DNA of 64,000 bases, taken from the NCBI GenBank assembly GCA_039720395.1, contig CM077834.1:1860001-1924000 (forward strand). The letters are read 5' to 3'. This DNA is from Liquidambar formosana. Lineage: Eukaryota > Streptophyta > Magnoliopsida > Saxifragales > Altingiaceae. The first letter of the stretch is position 1; each line of letters begins with the position of its first letter. The notes under the pieces are model-generated. The model searched no databases, had not been told where the DNA came from, and saw only the letters and a list, made by a program, of their open reading frames with translations. Positions 45,873 through 55,154 of this stretch are shown piece after piece. The position numbers and the translations under genes were made by a program.

Positions 45873-48800
45873 CTAATTCCTTCTTCCTTCACGTCTACAG
45901 GCACTCTTGTCAACCCTTCTCGCTTTCTTTAGATTTTTTCCTTCAACGAGCCTTACAAGCCATTCAAGTTTTCCAGTCGATAGCATAAGACATCCCATAG
46001 CCAGTCCGAGTACCATTCCATATCCATACCTCATTGCCACTGCTTTCCATCCAAAGCCATTTGCAGACTCATGATTGTCGTCTTCTCGGAATATCGACGA
46101 TGGTGGTGGTTGTAGTGCCTCATCATCGCTGCATTTCTTCAATAAGGGAACTCCACACAATCCCTGGTTCCCAATGTATGAATCATTTGCAAATGTATTA
46201 AATTGTTTTCCTTGAGGTATTCGTCCCACGAGATGGTTTTGCGAAAGGTTTAAGAATGCAAGAAATGTCAAACTTGTTAATTGCTCAGGAATGTTGCCAT
46301 TGATGTTGTTCCAAGAGAGGTCCAAGGCTTCAAGCTTTCTCAAATTCTCCAATGATGGCGGGATAGGACCTGTAAGGTTGTTGTGAGAAAAGTTGAGTCC
46401 TCGAAGTGAACTAAGCTTTCCAATTGATTTTGGAATCTCTCCATGGAATCTATTGCAAGACAAATCAATGGTTGTGAAGACGGTTAGGATTCTCTGCATT
46501 ACAATCTCCACCCCTTTGAGTGTCACCCTTACAGAATCTTGATAATAAGCACCCCCCATGTAATTCGGTCCACCTTTGTCTTCAGTCACCTTCATCATAG
46601 CTTTCAAATTTTGAATATATCTTGTTGGCAAAGGCCCACTGAAATCATTGTAAGAGAGATCAAAGATTCGCAACTTGGGGAAGGGTTGTTTAGCTTTGGA
46701 ATTCTTGATGGGACTATGGAATCTATTGGATCGTAAGACAAGAACCTGCAACTCCGGAAGAGTTTCTAGCCAATGGGGGAATGTATCCTTTATCTTGTTG
46801 TCTCCGAGATCTAGGATTTCCAAATTTCTACAATGGATTAAAGATGGTGGAATTGGCCCTTCCAACTGATTTCCATTTAAGTCAATATTCCTCAACCTAT
46901 TGCCCTTTGCAAATGTTCTAGGGATGGTGCCATTTAATCGATTCGTTCGTAAATCCAATACAGAAAGTTGATTGCTGAAGTTTCCTAAACACACGGGAAT
47001 TATGCCACTCAAGTTGTTATTAGAAAAATCAAGAATTTGAAGGGAACTCAAATTGCATATCGAGTGAGGGATCTCTCCAGTGAATTTATTGTCCGAGATT
47101 AAAAAGACTCTCGTGAAAGGTGCTGGATTTGGAAGTGGTCCTTCAAACGAATTGGAATGAAGGTCAAGAATTTGCAAATCTTCCCATGAAAGTTTCACTG
47201 CACCTGTCATAAAGTTGGAAGAAAGATTCAGATACCCCAATGAGTCCTTCCACATCTCCAAAGCCCAATTTGGAATTTCACTGTAAATTTTATTCTTGGA
47301 AAGGTCTAGCGATTTCAATTTTCCCTGGGTTCTTAAGAAATTTGGGAATTCACTCAAGTTGCATGACGCTAAACCCAACCCTGAAAATTGGGGCAAGGTA
47401 GAGTTGAAATTTTTGTTAATGCTCAATGATAGACTATTAAACGAAATAGAAAGATACTTTAGATTTTTGAGCATTGAAAACTTGTCCACCTCCACGACTC
47501 CACTTAAATTATTTGATGAGAGAGAAAGATAAGTAAGGTTCATGGGTTGGAAGATTAACCGCGGAATTGTACCAGTGAGCTGATTATGACTAAGGTCTAA
47601 GGACACCAATGATGGTAAAGTGAACCCCCAATATGGAATTGTCCCGGTGAGTAAGTTATATGATAAGTCAAGGTCAATTAGATTTGGACATACAAGGGTA
47701 GGAATTCGACCCACTAACTGATTCCACGAAAGGTCTAGAACATGAAGTCTTGTCAGGTTTGACAGTGATGATGGGATCTCGCCGAAGAAATTGTTATTTG
47801 AGAGGTCCAAACGGATGATTTGTGTAAGGTTCCTAAGGGATGTAGGAATAGAACCAAAGAAGTTACAATTGTAGAGATCCAAATAATTCAACGATTTTAG
47901 ATTGCCAATTGAAACTGGTACCTTTCCTGAGAAATTAGCATCAGAGAGATCCAAAGATTTCAAAGACTGTAGATTGCCGATTGAATGGGGTAGTTCTCCT
48001 GAGAAACTTGTGCTAGAGAGAAGCAAAGATTTCAAGGACCGTAGATTACCGATTGAATGGGGTAATTCTCCTGAGAAACTCGTGGAAGAGAGATACAAAT
48101 ATTTCAAGGACCGTAGATTGCCGATTGAATGGGGTAGCTCTCCTGAGAAACTCATGTAAGAGAGATCCAAATATTTCAAGTACCGTAGATTGCCAATAGA
48201 TTCGAGCACTGAGAAACTCGTGTTAGAGAGATCCAAATAATTCAAAGATTGTAGAACCAAGCTCTCCAGGGGATTGCTCCGGTTAACCTTTGGGAAGTAA
48301 CCAGTGAGATTTATGTTGAGTGATAAGTCAAGCTTTTCCAAGTTTGATCGGCGAAAAATGACATCTGGGAATTTCCCACGCAATCCGCAATTCCTTAGGT
48401 TGAGAGATGTCAAAGAAGACGACAAGTTCCTCAGGGAATCGAGCTCAATCCAAGACATATTTACTCCACGAAGATTAAGTTGTTTTAGTGCGGTTAGATT
48501 TTGAACCAACCTTTTCAAATCACGAGTACCGAGTCTCAATTGGTTATCGCCACCAATGTCGTAATTATAAGAGAGATCAAGTGAAACCAATTGGGAAAGG
48601 TAAGAGATCTCCGATGGAATTTGGCCATGAAATACAGAGGATGAGAGGTTGAGATGCGTCAACCTCGCGAACCGACCAAACTGAGATGAAATTGGGGAGG
48701 AATAGAAGTTATTGGAGGCGAGGTTGAGGCTTTGGAGGTCGGTAAGGAGAAAGAGGGTGCTGTTGGAATAGATGGTTCCCTGAAGCCAACTGCAACTGAG

Positions 48801-49100
48801 ATCGAGACCGATCACGTGACCCGTCACTCTATGGCATGTGACACCTTCCCACGAGCAGCAATCCGTACCCTCCTCCCAGCTGTGCATCTTCGGATAAGAA
48901 TGGGGACAATTGCCTAACCAATAATAGACATCAGAAGCAGATTTATTAAAGGAGAAGTTACTTTTGAAGTGAAGCAACGCAAAGCTGTGGTGGTGAGGGC
49001 AAAGTTGGGAAGAAGAAGAATTAGAAGAGAAAGACGAAGCACAATTGATTTGAGAAATCGAGAGAAAAATAAGGAGGCAGAGGCATATTAAGCACGCCAT
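45873..49100 (-). CDS. RLP-C: Cf-9/RLP7-type LRR receptor-like protein, A/B mosaic
   Basis: Intact single-exon gene of 1075 aa from the ATG at 49100 (MACLICLCLLIFLSISQINC). The upstream in-frame TTG at 49196 lies beyond the TATA box, so I reject it. Domains: signal peptide (1 to about 22); LRR N-terminal cap with GTDCCSWEGVTC; about 33 LRRs, including three near-identical 24-residue units; the non-LRR island (NLKAMM to VTLKGVE); the last LRRs; an acidic stretch (SDDEALQPPP); a transmembrane helix at about 1019-1041; and a basic tail ending REGRRN, with no kinase. From the N terminus to SLENLRKLE it follows RLP-B, but from ALDLSWNN to the stop it follows RLP-A (LTSLTFLAFLNLSQN, FREDDNHES, GKLEWLVRLVEGKN). 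The first glycine of the membrane GxxxG chain is Arg here (RYGYGMVLGLAMG). It is probably a plasma-membrane immune-type receptor with an unknown ligand. Confidence 0.93.
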   Translation of the reverse strand: MACLICLCLLIFLSISQINCASSFSSNSSSSQLCPHHHSFALLHFKSNFSFNKSASDVYYWLGNCPHSYPKMHSWEEGTDCCSWEGVTCHRVTGHVIGLDLSCSWLQGTIYSNSTLFLLTDLQSLNLASNNFYSSPISSQFGRFARLTHLNLSSSVFHGQIPSEISYLSQLVSLDLSYNYDIGGDNQLRLGTRDLKRLVQNLTALKQLNLRGVNMSWIELDSLRNLSSSLTSLNLRNCGLRGKFPDVIFRRSNLEKLDLSLNINLTGYFPKVNRSNPLESLVLQSLNYLDLSNTSFSVLESIGNLRYLKYLDLSYMSFSGELPHSIGNLRSLKYLYLSSTSFSGELPHSIGNLRSLKSLLLSSTSFSGELPHSIGNLQSLKSLDLSDANFSGKVPVSIGNLKSLNYLDLYNCNFFGSIPTSLRNLTQIIRLDLSNNNFFGEIPSSLSNLTRLHVLDLSWNQLVGRIPTLVCPNLIDLDLSYNLLTGTIPYWGFTLPSLVSLDLSHNQLTGTIPRLIFQPMNLTYLSLSSNNLSGVVEVDKFSMLKNLKYLSISFNSLSLSINKNFNSTLPQFSGLGLASCNLSEFPNFLRTQGKLKSLDLSKNKIYSEIPNWALEMWKDSLGYLNLSSNFMTGAVKLSWEDLQILDLHSNSFEGPLPNPAPFTRVFLISDNKFTGEIPHSICNLSSLQILDFSNNNLSGIIPVCLGNFSNQLSVLDLRTNRLNGTIPRTFAKGNRLRNIDLNGNQLEGPIPPSLIHCRNLEILDLGDNKIKDTFPHWLETLPELQVLVLRSNRFHSPIKNSKAKQPFPKLRIFDLSYNDFSGPLPTRYIQNLKAMMKVTEDKGGPNYMGGAYYQDSVRVTLKGVEIVMQRILTVFTTIDLSCNRFHGEIPKSIGKLSSLRGLNFSHNNLTGPIPPSLENLRKLEALDLSWNNINGNIPEQLTSLTFLAFLNLSQNHLVGRIPQGKQFNTFANDSYIGNQGLCGVPLLKKCSDDEALQPPPSSIFREDDNHESANGFGWKAVAMRYGYGMVLGLAMGCLMLSTGKLEWLVRLVEGKNLKKARRVDKSACRREGRRN
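47972..48187 (-). repeat. In-gene tandem array: 3 x 72-bp LRR units
   Basis: Units start at 47972, 48044 and 48116; the next, at 48188, is diverged and shortened. They are the same unit as in RLP-B. Eight fewer units (192 aa) account for the 191-aa length difference between the two proteins. Confidence 0.95.
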
Positions 49101-49174
49101 CTTTCTTAACTTCGAGATACGGGAAACTAGAAGGAGGATGATGTTTGTTGAGGGAGAAATTAGGCAGAAATGAG

Positions 49175-49197
49175 TACTTATAGGCCCCCAAGTCAAC
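49175..49197 (-). promoter_or_regulatory. RLP-C core promoter: TATA box and W-box
   Basis: The minus strand has TATAAGTA (49175-49182), 75 bp upstream of the ATG, and GTTGACT (49191-49197). Spacing is the same as in RLP-B. Confidence 0.6.
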
Positions 49198-50815
49198 AGA
49201 AAATAGTGTAAGTCTTGCTTTGGTTTTCACTAATGACTAGTCCAAATTAGGACGGATGGAAGTGTTTGATGCAAAAGTCTTTTGCATCTTTTATCTTTAC
49301 TACGAGTATTTATTTATTTATTTATTTTTCCTTTTTTGGTCGGCTTTACTACGAGTATTACTTTGACTGAACTCGTCTAAAATTTATGCCCAATGTCCTA
49401 TTGACTGATTCTTTCCCGCGGACAACCAAATGCCTTATAAATAGTTTTGGATGAAATAATTTTTTATAAAATAAAAAATTTCACTACGATCTCTAGTTGT
49501 TAAGGATGCAACTATCGTTGTGGACTTGTGGTTAGGGAAAATCATATTCGTCGACTAACATTTTTTTTTTCTCTATTTTCTTTTCATATTCGGATAAGAA
49601 TGGGGACAATTGTCTGTCTCATAATAGACTTGAGAAGCAGATTTATTAAATTTCCTTTGACTTTATCTTCTTACAAATGCTGGAGAAATAAAATTTAACC
49701 CTTTATGTGGTTCATGGATTCTACCAAGGAAAAAAAAAAGGAGGGAAAAAAAAAAGAGGAGGAAAAAAAATGAAAGGAACAAATAAAATCATATCAAGTC
49801 AAAATTATTTCAATTCTTCTTTTTCTTCCAATTTTCTATTGCAACCAAATAAAGAAAAGTAGAACTCCTTATATTTTATTTTTTTTCCTTGATAAAATCC
49901 ACAAACCAAATAGAGCCTAAAACAAGAAATTTCAGTAAAATGACAACAGTTCAACAAGTCCAAAATTAACGCATCAAACTATAATTGATCCCATAGAATG
50001 CGATTAGGGGCGTTGCAGCGCGCCACTATATTGCCATTGACTCAGTCTCATAATGGGACAGTTTTGAACCCCTAATCATCTTCTTTTCTATGTTAAGTTT
50101 GCCATTGAGGACCAAACCAGAGGACATGCAAATTAAAGACTAGCTTGATCAGGAAGACTTGTAAACGTTAGCTTTTCAAAATGTCTTCGGTTTAGGACCC
50201 AGAATGGACTTCCTTCAGCTTTAGCTTCCACAAAATATTGATCAAGTGGCCTTGAAACAATCAAGGATGCCATCAATATCACTTTTGAAAATATAGCCAT
50301 ATATTAATTGAGGTAGAATAGTGTTGATAGGCTAGCTGAATATAATCAACCTGTCCAACCATTGCATATGCTGTCAGTGTAGGAGCCTTCTATGGGGAAG
50401 AGGCGATGGTTGTGGATCGAAATAGGGGACCAATGGACCATATCCTCTTAATTCAATAGTAGGATTGGACGTTTTTGAACTTTTAACCATCCACTATTTT
50501 TCCAAGTGTAAGTGTGGCATTGAGGACCCAGTCACCCACGCCAGACGAGATGAGGACAAGACTAAAAAGACCTGTTTGTGTTAACTTTACGCTAAAGTCT
50601 TTGTTGATGGAAATGTCTTGATCAAATGGAGGACCGGTAATGGTCTTCCACCATCATCTCTAGTTTTATTTTCACATAATTATTAGTCAAGCACTCAAGT
50701 AATCCCAAAGCAATTAGTGATGGCTCATGTTGATGGATCACTTGGGTTCCACTACTGACTAGTACAAATTTGGATTGATGAGAGTGGTTTTAAATACCAA
50801 CCGGTAAAAAAAAGT
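49198..50815. repeat. 5' flank block of RLP-C (block Y, copy 2)
   Basis: Near-identical copy of 23091-24700, ending around 'ataccaaccggtaa' in both. Differences are single bases, poly-T/TTTA length at 49311 and a few small indels. Non-coding. Confidence 0.85.
49589..49650 (-). pseudogene. Relic of RLP N-terminal coding sequence
   Basis: Same 62-bp coding relic as at 23476-23537, inherited with the duplicated flank. Confidence 0.8.
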
Positions 50816-52972
50816 CCTAATGTAGGACCCCCAAAAAAAAAAAGTTCTAATGAACTCATTTTGGTTGAGGGGAAGAAAAGACAAGGGAAGGAAATGTTCA
50901 TAAATTCCTTCACCCAGTGTTGTTGCTTTACATACCCAAAGGCTAAAATTCCATATATAATAATAATAAAGGCAAAAAGACTACTTAGTCTAGTTGTTTT
51001 TATAGCATCAATTATTGTTAATTTTATATCAAATTAATTATTAAGGCAAATATTTAGAGAGTTTCAATAGCCGTAATTGACATGCAAAATTAGAATTGAC
51101 ATCGTAATTGACATGCAAAACTAGAATTGACACCATAGAGTGCGACTAGGGCAATAGCAATGTAGGAGCCTTCTATGGGGCAGAGGTGATGGGTGAGGAA
51201 ATAGGGGACCATATCCTCTTAATTCAATTGTAGGATTGAATGGTTTTGAACTCTTTACTATCACTCTTTTTCCAAGTGAGTGTGGCATTGAGGACCACTA
51301 TGCTAGAGGACAAAAAGATAAGACTAGGAAGACCTATCCGTGTTAACTTTACGTTGGAGTCTTTGTTGATGGAACTGTCCTGCTCAAATGAATTAATTCA
51401 ATCTCCAGTGGACATTAAGTGCCTTATAATATGGTTCCAAAGAAATAAAACTTAAAATAAGAAATTTCAATAAAATTCAAGGAAAAATGAAAATAACCAT
51501 TAAAGGGATGATTTTGTGAGTATGGCTAGCACTTCTTCCCAACCATATTGTGCTTACTCAGAGGCTCTTGTATGATTCTTTGAACCACAGTTCAATAAGC
51601 CTATAAACTAGAATGGACACCATAGAATGCAACTAAAGGACAAAGACTAAATTAGGAAGACCTGTCCATGTTAACTTTGCACTAAAGTCTTGATGATGGA
51701 ACTATCATGGTGAAATGAAGGACCTGTTACTCTTTTTCCAAGTATGGCTTCAAGGACCAAGCCAACTTGTGCTACGTGTGTGGTTTTGAGGCTCTTGTAC
51801 AATTTTTTCCAAGAGTCCGTAATTGATACTTCAAAATTGAATTAGTGCCACATAACGTGTATATAGAGCATGAAAATTCTCTATACAATAAATGGAAGCG
51901 ACTTTGGAAGAAATGTCGGGTGTGGAAATAAGAGGCTATGCAAGACTGATCATGAATAGAGACATGTAGTAAGGTTTTTCCATGGCCTTAGCCCATCAAA
52001 TCAATGGATTAGGTCTAGATTTTGAGTTTGGATTGTTGGATTTTGAGGACCAAAACCAGAGGACATACCATATGGTCCAGTCCATGTTATAGCTTTGTCA
52101 TAAAAGTCTCTGGTTGTTGGGAATGGAATAGTTCTTTGCACTAAAAGTCTTTGATTGTTAAACAAAGCACCTGTAATGATCTAACTTAATTTGTAATAAA
52201 AGTCATTAGTTGAAAGTTTCCTGGTCCCTACTCATAACCAAAGGCCTAAGGGATGAGTTTCCTGGTCCCTACTCATAGCCAAAGGCCTTATTGGATACTC
52301 CAAAGCATAGGAAGTTTTGACTCCCAAGCAATCTTAAGCCCTTACTGGATACTCCAAAGCTCCGCAGTGGTGCTGCTACCATACTTAAACATGAAATGCA
52401 GACTAATGGAAGACTCTTTGTGACTAATTACACCATGGGCCCGTTTGATTGAGGAGAAGAAAAGGCAAGGGAAATTTTTTTTATAGAAATTCCTTCACTC
52501 ATGTAGCCGTGTTGTTGGTTTACATACCGAAAAGGGATTGGATATAAAATTCCTTTCATTTACATTTTAAAATTTCTTATGTTGTCCAGTTGTGTTTTTG
52601 GGCTCCTGTTCAACCATTACTAGTTTGCTGCTAAAATTGTAACCACATTAGGCCCATAAGAATAAGAAATTAAAAAAAACACTTAGCCAATATGTAACAA
52701 GAGTACAAGACAATAATGACAATCATGGACAGTTCATAGCACGTGGGCCCACCTCCAATGAACAGTCCAACGTGCACGACGCATAATAAGTCAATAACAC
52801 ATCAGCTTATCCTACACCATAATAAGTCAATAGTATCTTGTCAAAGAAATATAAAGAAAGCACTAACCAATGGAATTGTAATATTGACCTCGATCCTGAA
52901 ATGCCCCCATTTTAATATAATAAAGAGAGTTGGAGCCATTTACATGCTATTAAAAGAGGAGACAAAGGAAAA
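50816..52972. repeat. R2 repeat copy (about 51010-52215), linker and R1 stub
   Basis: R2 is colinear with other copies. 52216-52288 holds two direct copies (41-bp period) of 'gtttcctggtccctactcat' plus about 11 more bases. 52440-52700 repeats dispersed sequence also near 50870. 52830-52972 is an R1 segment cut by the LINE. No gene seen. Confidence 0.65.
52952..52972 (+). repeat. 5' target-site duplication of the LINE
   Basis: 21 bp from 'aaaagaggagac' to 'aaaggaaaa', identical to 59340-59360. The preceding TT gives the L1 endonuclease target TT/AAAA. Confidence 0.9.
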
Positions 52973-53062
52973 AGTTAATTGCAGAGTAGAGGAAAAGCAC
53001 TTCGTGACAAAAAAGAGAAAAAAGCTCCACCGCTTCACACCTCAAGTCGGCAATCGCACCTC

Positions 53063-55102
53063 ATGGACGCCTCTGCACCGGAAAGTCCTGCTTTCTTGAT
53101 GACGGCGGAGGAACAAGACTATTTGGAACGGAGTACTCGTAAAGCTAAGTTGCAAGATTCTTCAGTAGTCATGGATGAGGATCATTTAGGAGCCTCTCAT
53201 GACCCGTCTCGGCCTTCTCAGGCCCCTGTTTTCACTCAGACTACTCAGTCCCCTGTTTCTTTCAAGCAAACACTCCTGGGTCAAGCTGCTGCTGTGCCGG
53301 TGAACCGCCCTCGGTGGTTCGATTTAAGTTCGATGACTGATGTTGCTGACATTGATATCAACCTTCTTGAGGCTGATGGTGAACCCAGAGTATCTCTGAA
53401 GACCCCCCTTAAGGATAAACTAAGGCAACCTTGGGTTAATGTTTTACTGGTGAAATTGTTGGGTCGCCCTGTTAGTTTCTCCCTTCTTTCTAATGGAATT
53501 CACCAACTTTGGCGCCCTAAAGGGGATTTGGACATTGTGGACCTTGATAACGGATTCTTCCTTGTCAAGGTTATGAACTTAGAAGATGTTGAAACGGCTC
53601 TTACTGAGGGGCCTTGGATTATCAATGGGAATTATCTGACAGTCACCAAATGGACACCACAATTCCTAGCTTCTGAGGCTGAACTCTCTTTCACGACTGT
53701 ATGGGTAAGACTTCCTGCTCTACCTATCGAATATTATTATGACGATGTTTTGTATGCTATTGGGAAATGTCTTGGTAGGCCTCTGAAGGTTGATTATAAC
53801 ACCTCGATGACTACTAGAGGTAAGTTTGCTCGGATTTGTGTGGAGATTGATTTGAGGAATCCATTAGTAAGCCGCTACTGGCTGGATGGTATGCGCTTGC
53901 GGGTTGAATATGAAGGTTTTCCTTCTATCTGTTATCACTGTGGGCGAGTTGGTCACCGGGATGTGGATTGCCCTCACCTCCTGCAGAATGAACCTCGTCG
54001 GCCAGAGGCCTCTCATATCTCTTCTGAGTCTATGGCGGCGAACAACGAGGGCTCATCCTCCATTGCTTTGTTAGGCTCAACGGACTCACTGATTGACAGA
54101 GTGGCGATTGTTGATGACGCGCCGGAGAAGAAGTTCGGTCCTTGGATGGTTGCTACTAGGCGCAAACCACGTGGACGTGTCAGCCCACTAGAAGGATTGG
54201 AGAAGGGCAGAAAAGCTATTGTCACTAATCGTTTTGCCTTACTGGAACAGCAGGATGGAGGCGCGCCTATTATTGAAAAACCCCACCCAACCCAGAGGGG
54301 TAGCATTAGAGGCTATCAAGAAAAAATTCCTATGGGAGCACGTCCTGCTAAAGATAATAGTTCTAAAAGAACAGCTACATCTCCTACGGTAGTGACACGT
54401 GGAGGCAGTATAGCTAAACGTAATGAAGAAAAAGGAGTCATTAATAAGGGGAAAAAAGTGGTTGGTACACCTCTTACTTTCCAGTCGTCACCCCACAAAT
54501 CTACCTTTACCCACCCATCCAACGGTCTGAATTCACCTATTTCTTCAGTTAATGGGATGGTGATTGATCGGCCTGATACTGGTATTGCTCTCAGTACAGC
54601 CAGCACGTCTCACTTAACCCGTCAGGACTTAACTCACCCCAGACAATGGTTAAATCCACCTCAACCTCCTGATTCAATTTTAACCCATCCAATCCCACCG
54701 CCTCCTAATTTACATTCACCTACAACCCTCCCCTGTAACCCTTTCATACCCCCATCTACCTTCCCTGCTAATCATAACCCATCCACCTTCCCTGCTATTG
54801 AAAACCCCATTTTAGGCCTTGTGCCCAATTTACCAGTGCCTTCATCTGAAGATGGCGTGGAGGGCATGTCCATTTGCACGACGCGAAGAGGACCTCAGAC
54901 AAACAACCCATGTGTTGACGCCACTCCCTCTCTTCATCCATTTGGACATAGCGAGGGAACATGCGAGCATTCTAGAGGTCGATCAGGTGCATCTTCCCCT
55001 AGAGATCATAGCGAGCTATCTAAACCAGAGAGAAGCAGGAGTCCCCGGCTTAGGGGTTTCCTTCCGGACTCTGCAGCGTCCGATTTCGGGCCTGGCCTGT
55101 AA
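53063..55102 (+). CDS. LINE ORF1: gag-like RNA-binding protein with DUF4283 and CCHC knuckle
   Basis: 679 aa from the first ATG (MDASAPESPAF); the frame is open six nucleotides from the insertion edge but starts there with TTG. Residues about 115-255 resemble the DUF4283 domain of plant L1 ORF1 proteins (PWVNVLLVKLLGR, EGPWIINGNYLTVTKW, WVRLPALPIEYY, GRPLKVD). About residues 289-303 form a CX2CX4HX4C zinc knuckle (ICYHCGRVGHRDVDC). The C-terminal half is low-complexity and rich in Pro, Ser and Thr. It presumably binds the element's RNA to form the retrotransposition particle. Its codon use is less AT-rich than the surrounding DNA. ORF2 begins 13 or 52 nt after its stop in another frame, so reinitiation or an internal start is needed. 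Confidence 0.9.
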   Translation: MDASAPESPAFLMTAEEQDYLERSTRKAKLQDSSVVMDEDHLGASHDPSRPSQAPVFTQTTQSPVSFKQTLLGQAAAVPVNRPRWFDLSSMTDVADIDINLLEADGEPRVSLKTPLKDKLRQPWVNVLLVKLLGRPVSFSLLSNGIHQLWRPKGDLDIVDLDNGFFLVKVMNLEDVETALTEGPWIINGNYLTVTKWTPQFLASEAELSFTTVWVRLPALPIEYYYDDVLYAIGKCLGRPLKVDYNTSMTTRGKFARICVEIDLRNPLVSRYWLDGMRLRVEYEGFPSICYHCGRVGHRDVDCPHLLQNEPRRPEASHISSESMAANNEGSSSIALLGSTDSLIDRVAIVDDAPEKKFGPWMVATRRKPRGRVSPLEGLEKGRKAIVTNRFALLEQQDGGAPIIEKPHPTQRGSIRGYQEKIPMGARPAKDNSSKRTATSPTVVTRGGSIAKRNEEKGVINKGKKVVGTPLTFQSSPHKSTFTHPSNGLNSPISSVNGMVIDRPDTGIALSTASTSHLTRQDLTHPRQWLNPPQPPDSILTHPIPPPPNLHSPTTLPCNPFIPPSTFPANHNPSTFPAIENPILGLVPNLPVPSSEDGVEGMSICTTRRGPQTNNPCVDATPSLHPFGHSEGTCEHSRGRSGASSPRDHSELSKPERSRSPRLRGFLPDSAASDFGPGL

Positions 55103-55154
55103 CCAGCAACGTGGTATGCGTGTTTCCCCTTCCAATATATCATCTAGTAATTTT

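Noticed and set aside
52979..53062. LINE ORF1 start at 52979.
   Set aside because: The codon there is TTG; the first in-frame ATG is 53063.
54819..55154. N-terminal 112 residues of the open ORF2 frame.
   Set aside because: They overlap ORF1 in another frame, start at TTG, and precede the conserved MKIIAWNCRG start.
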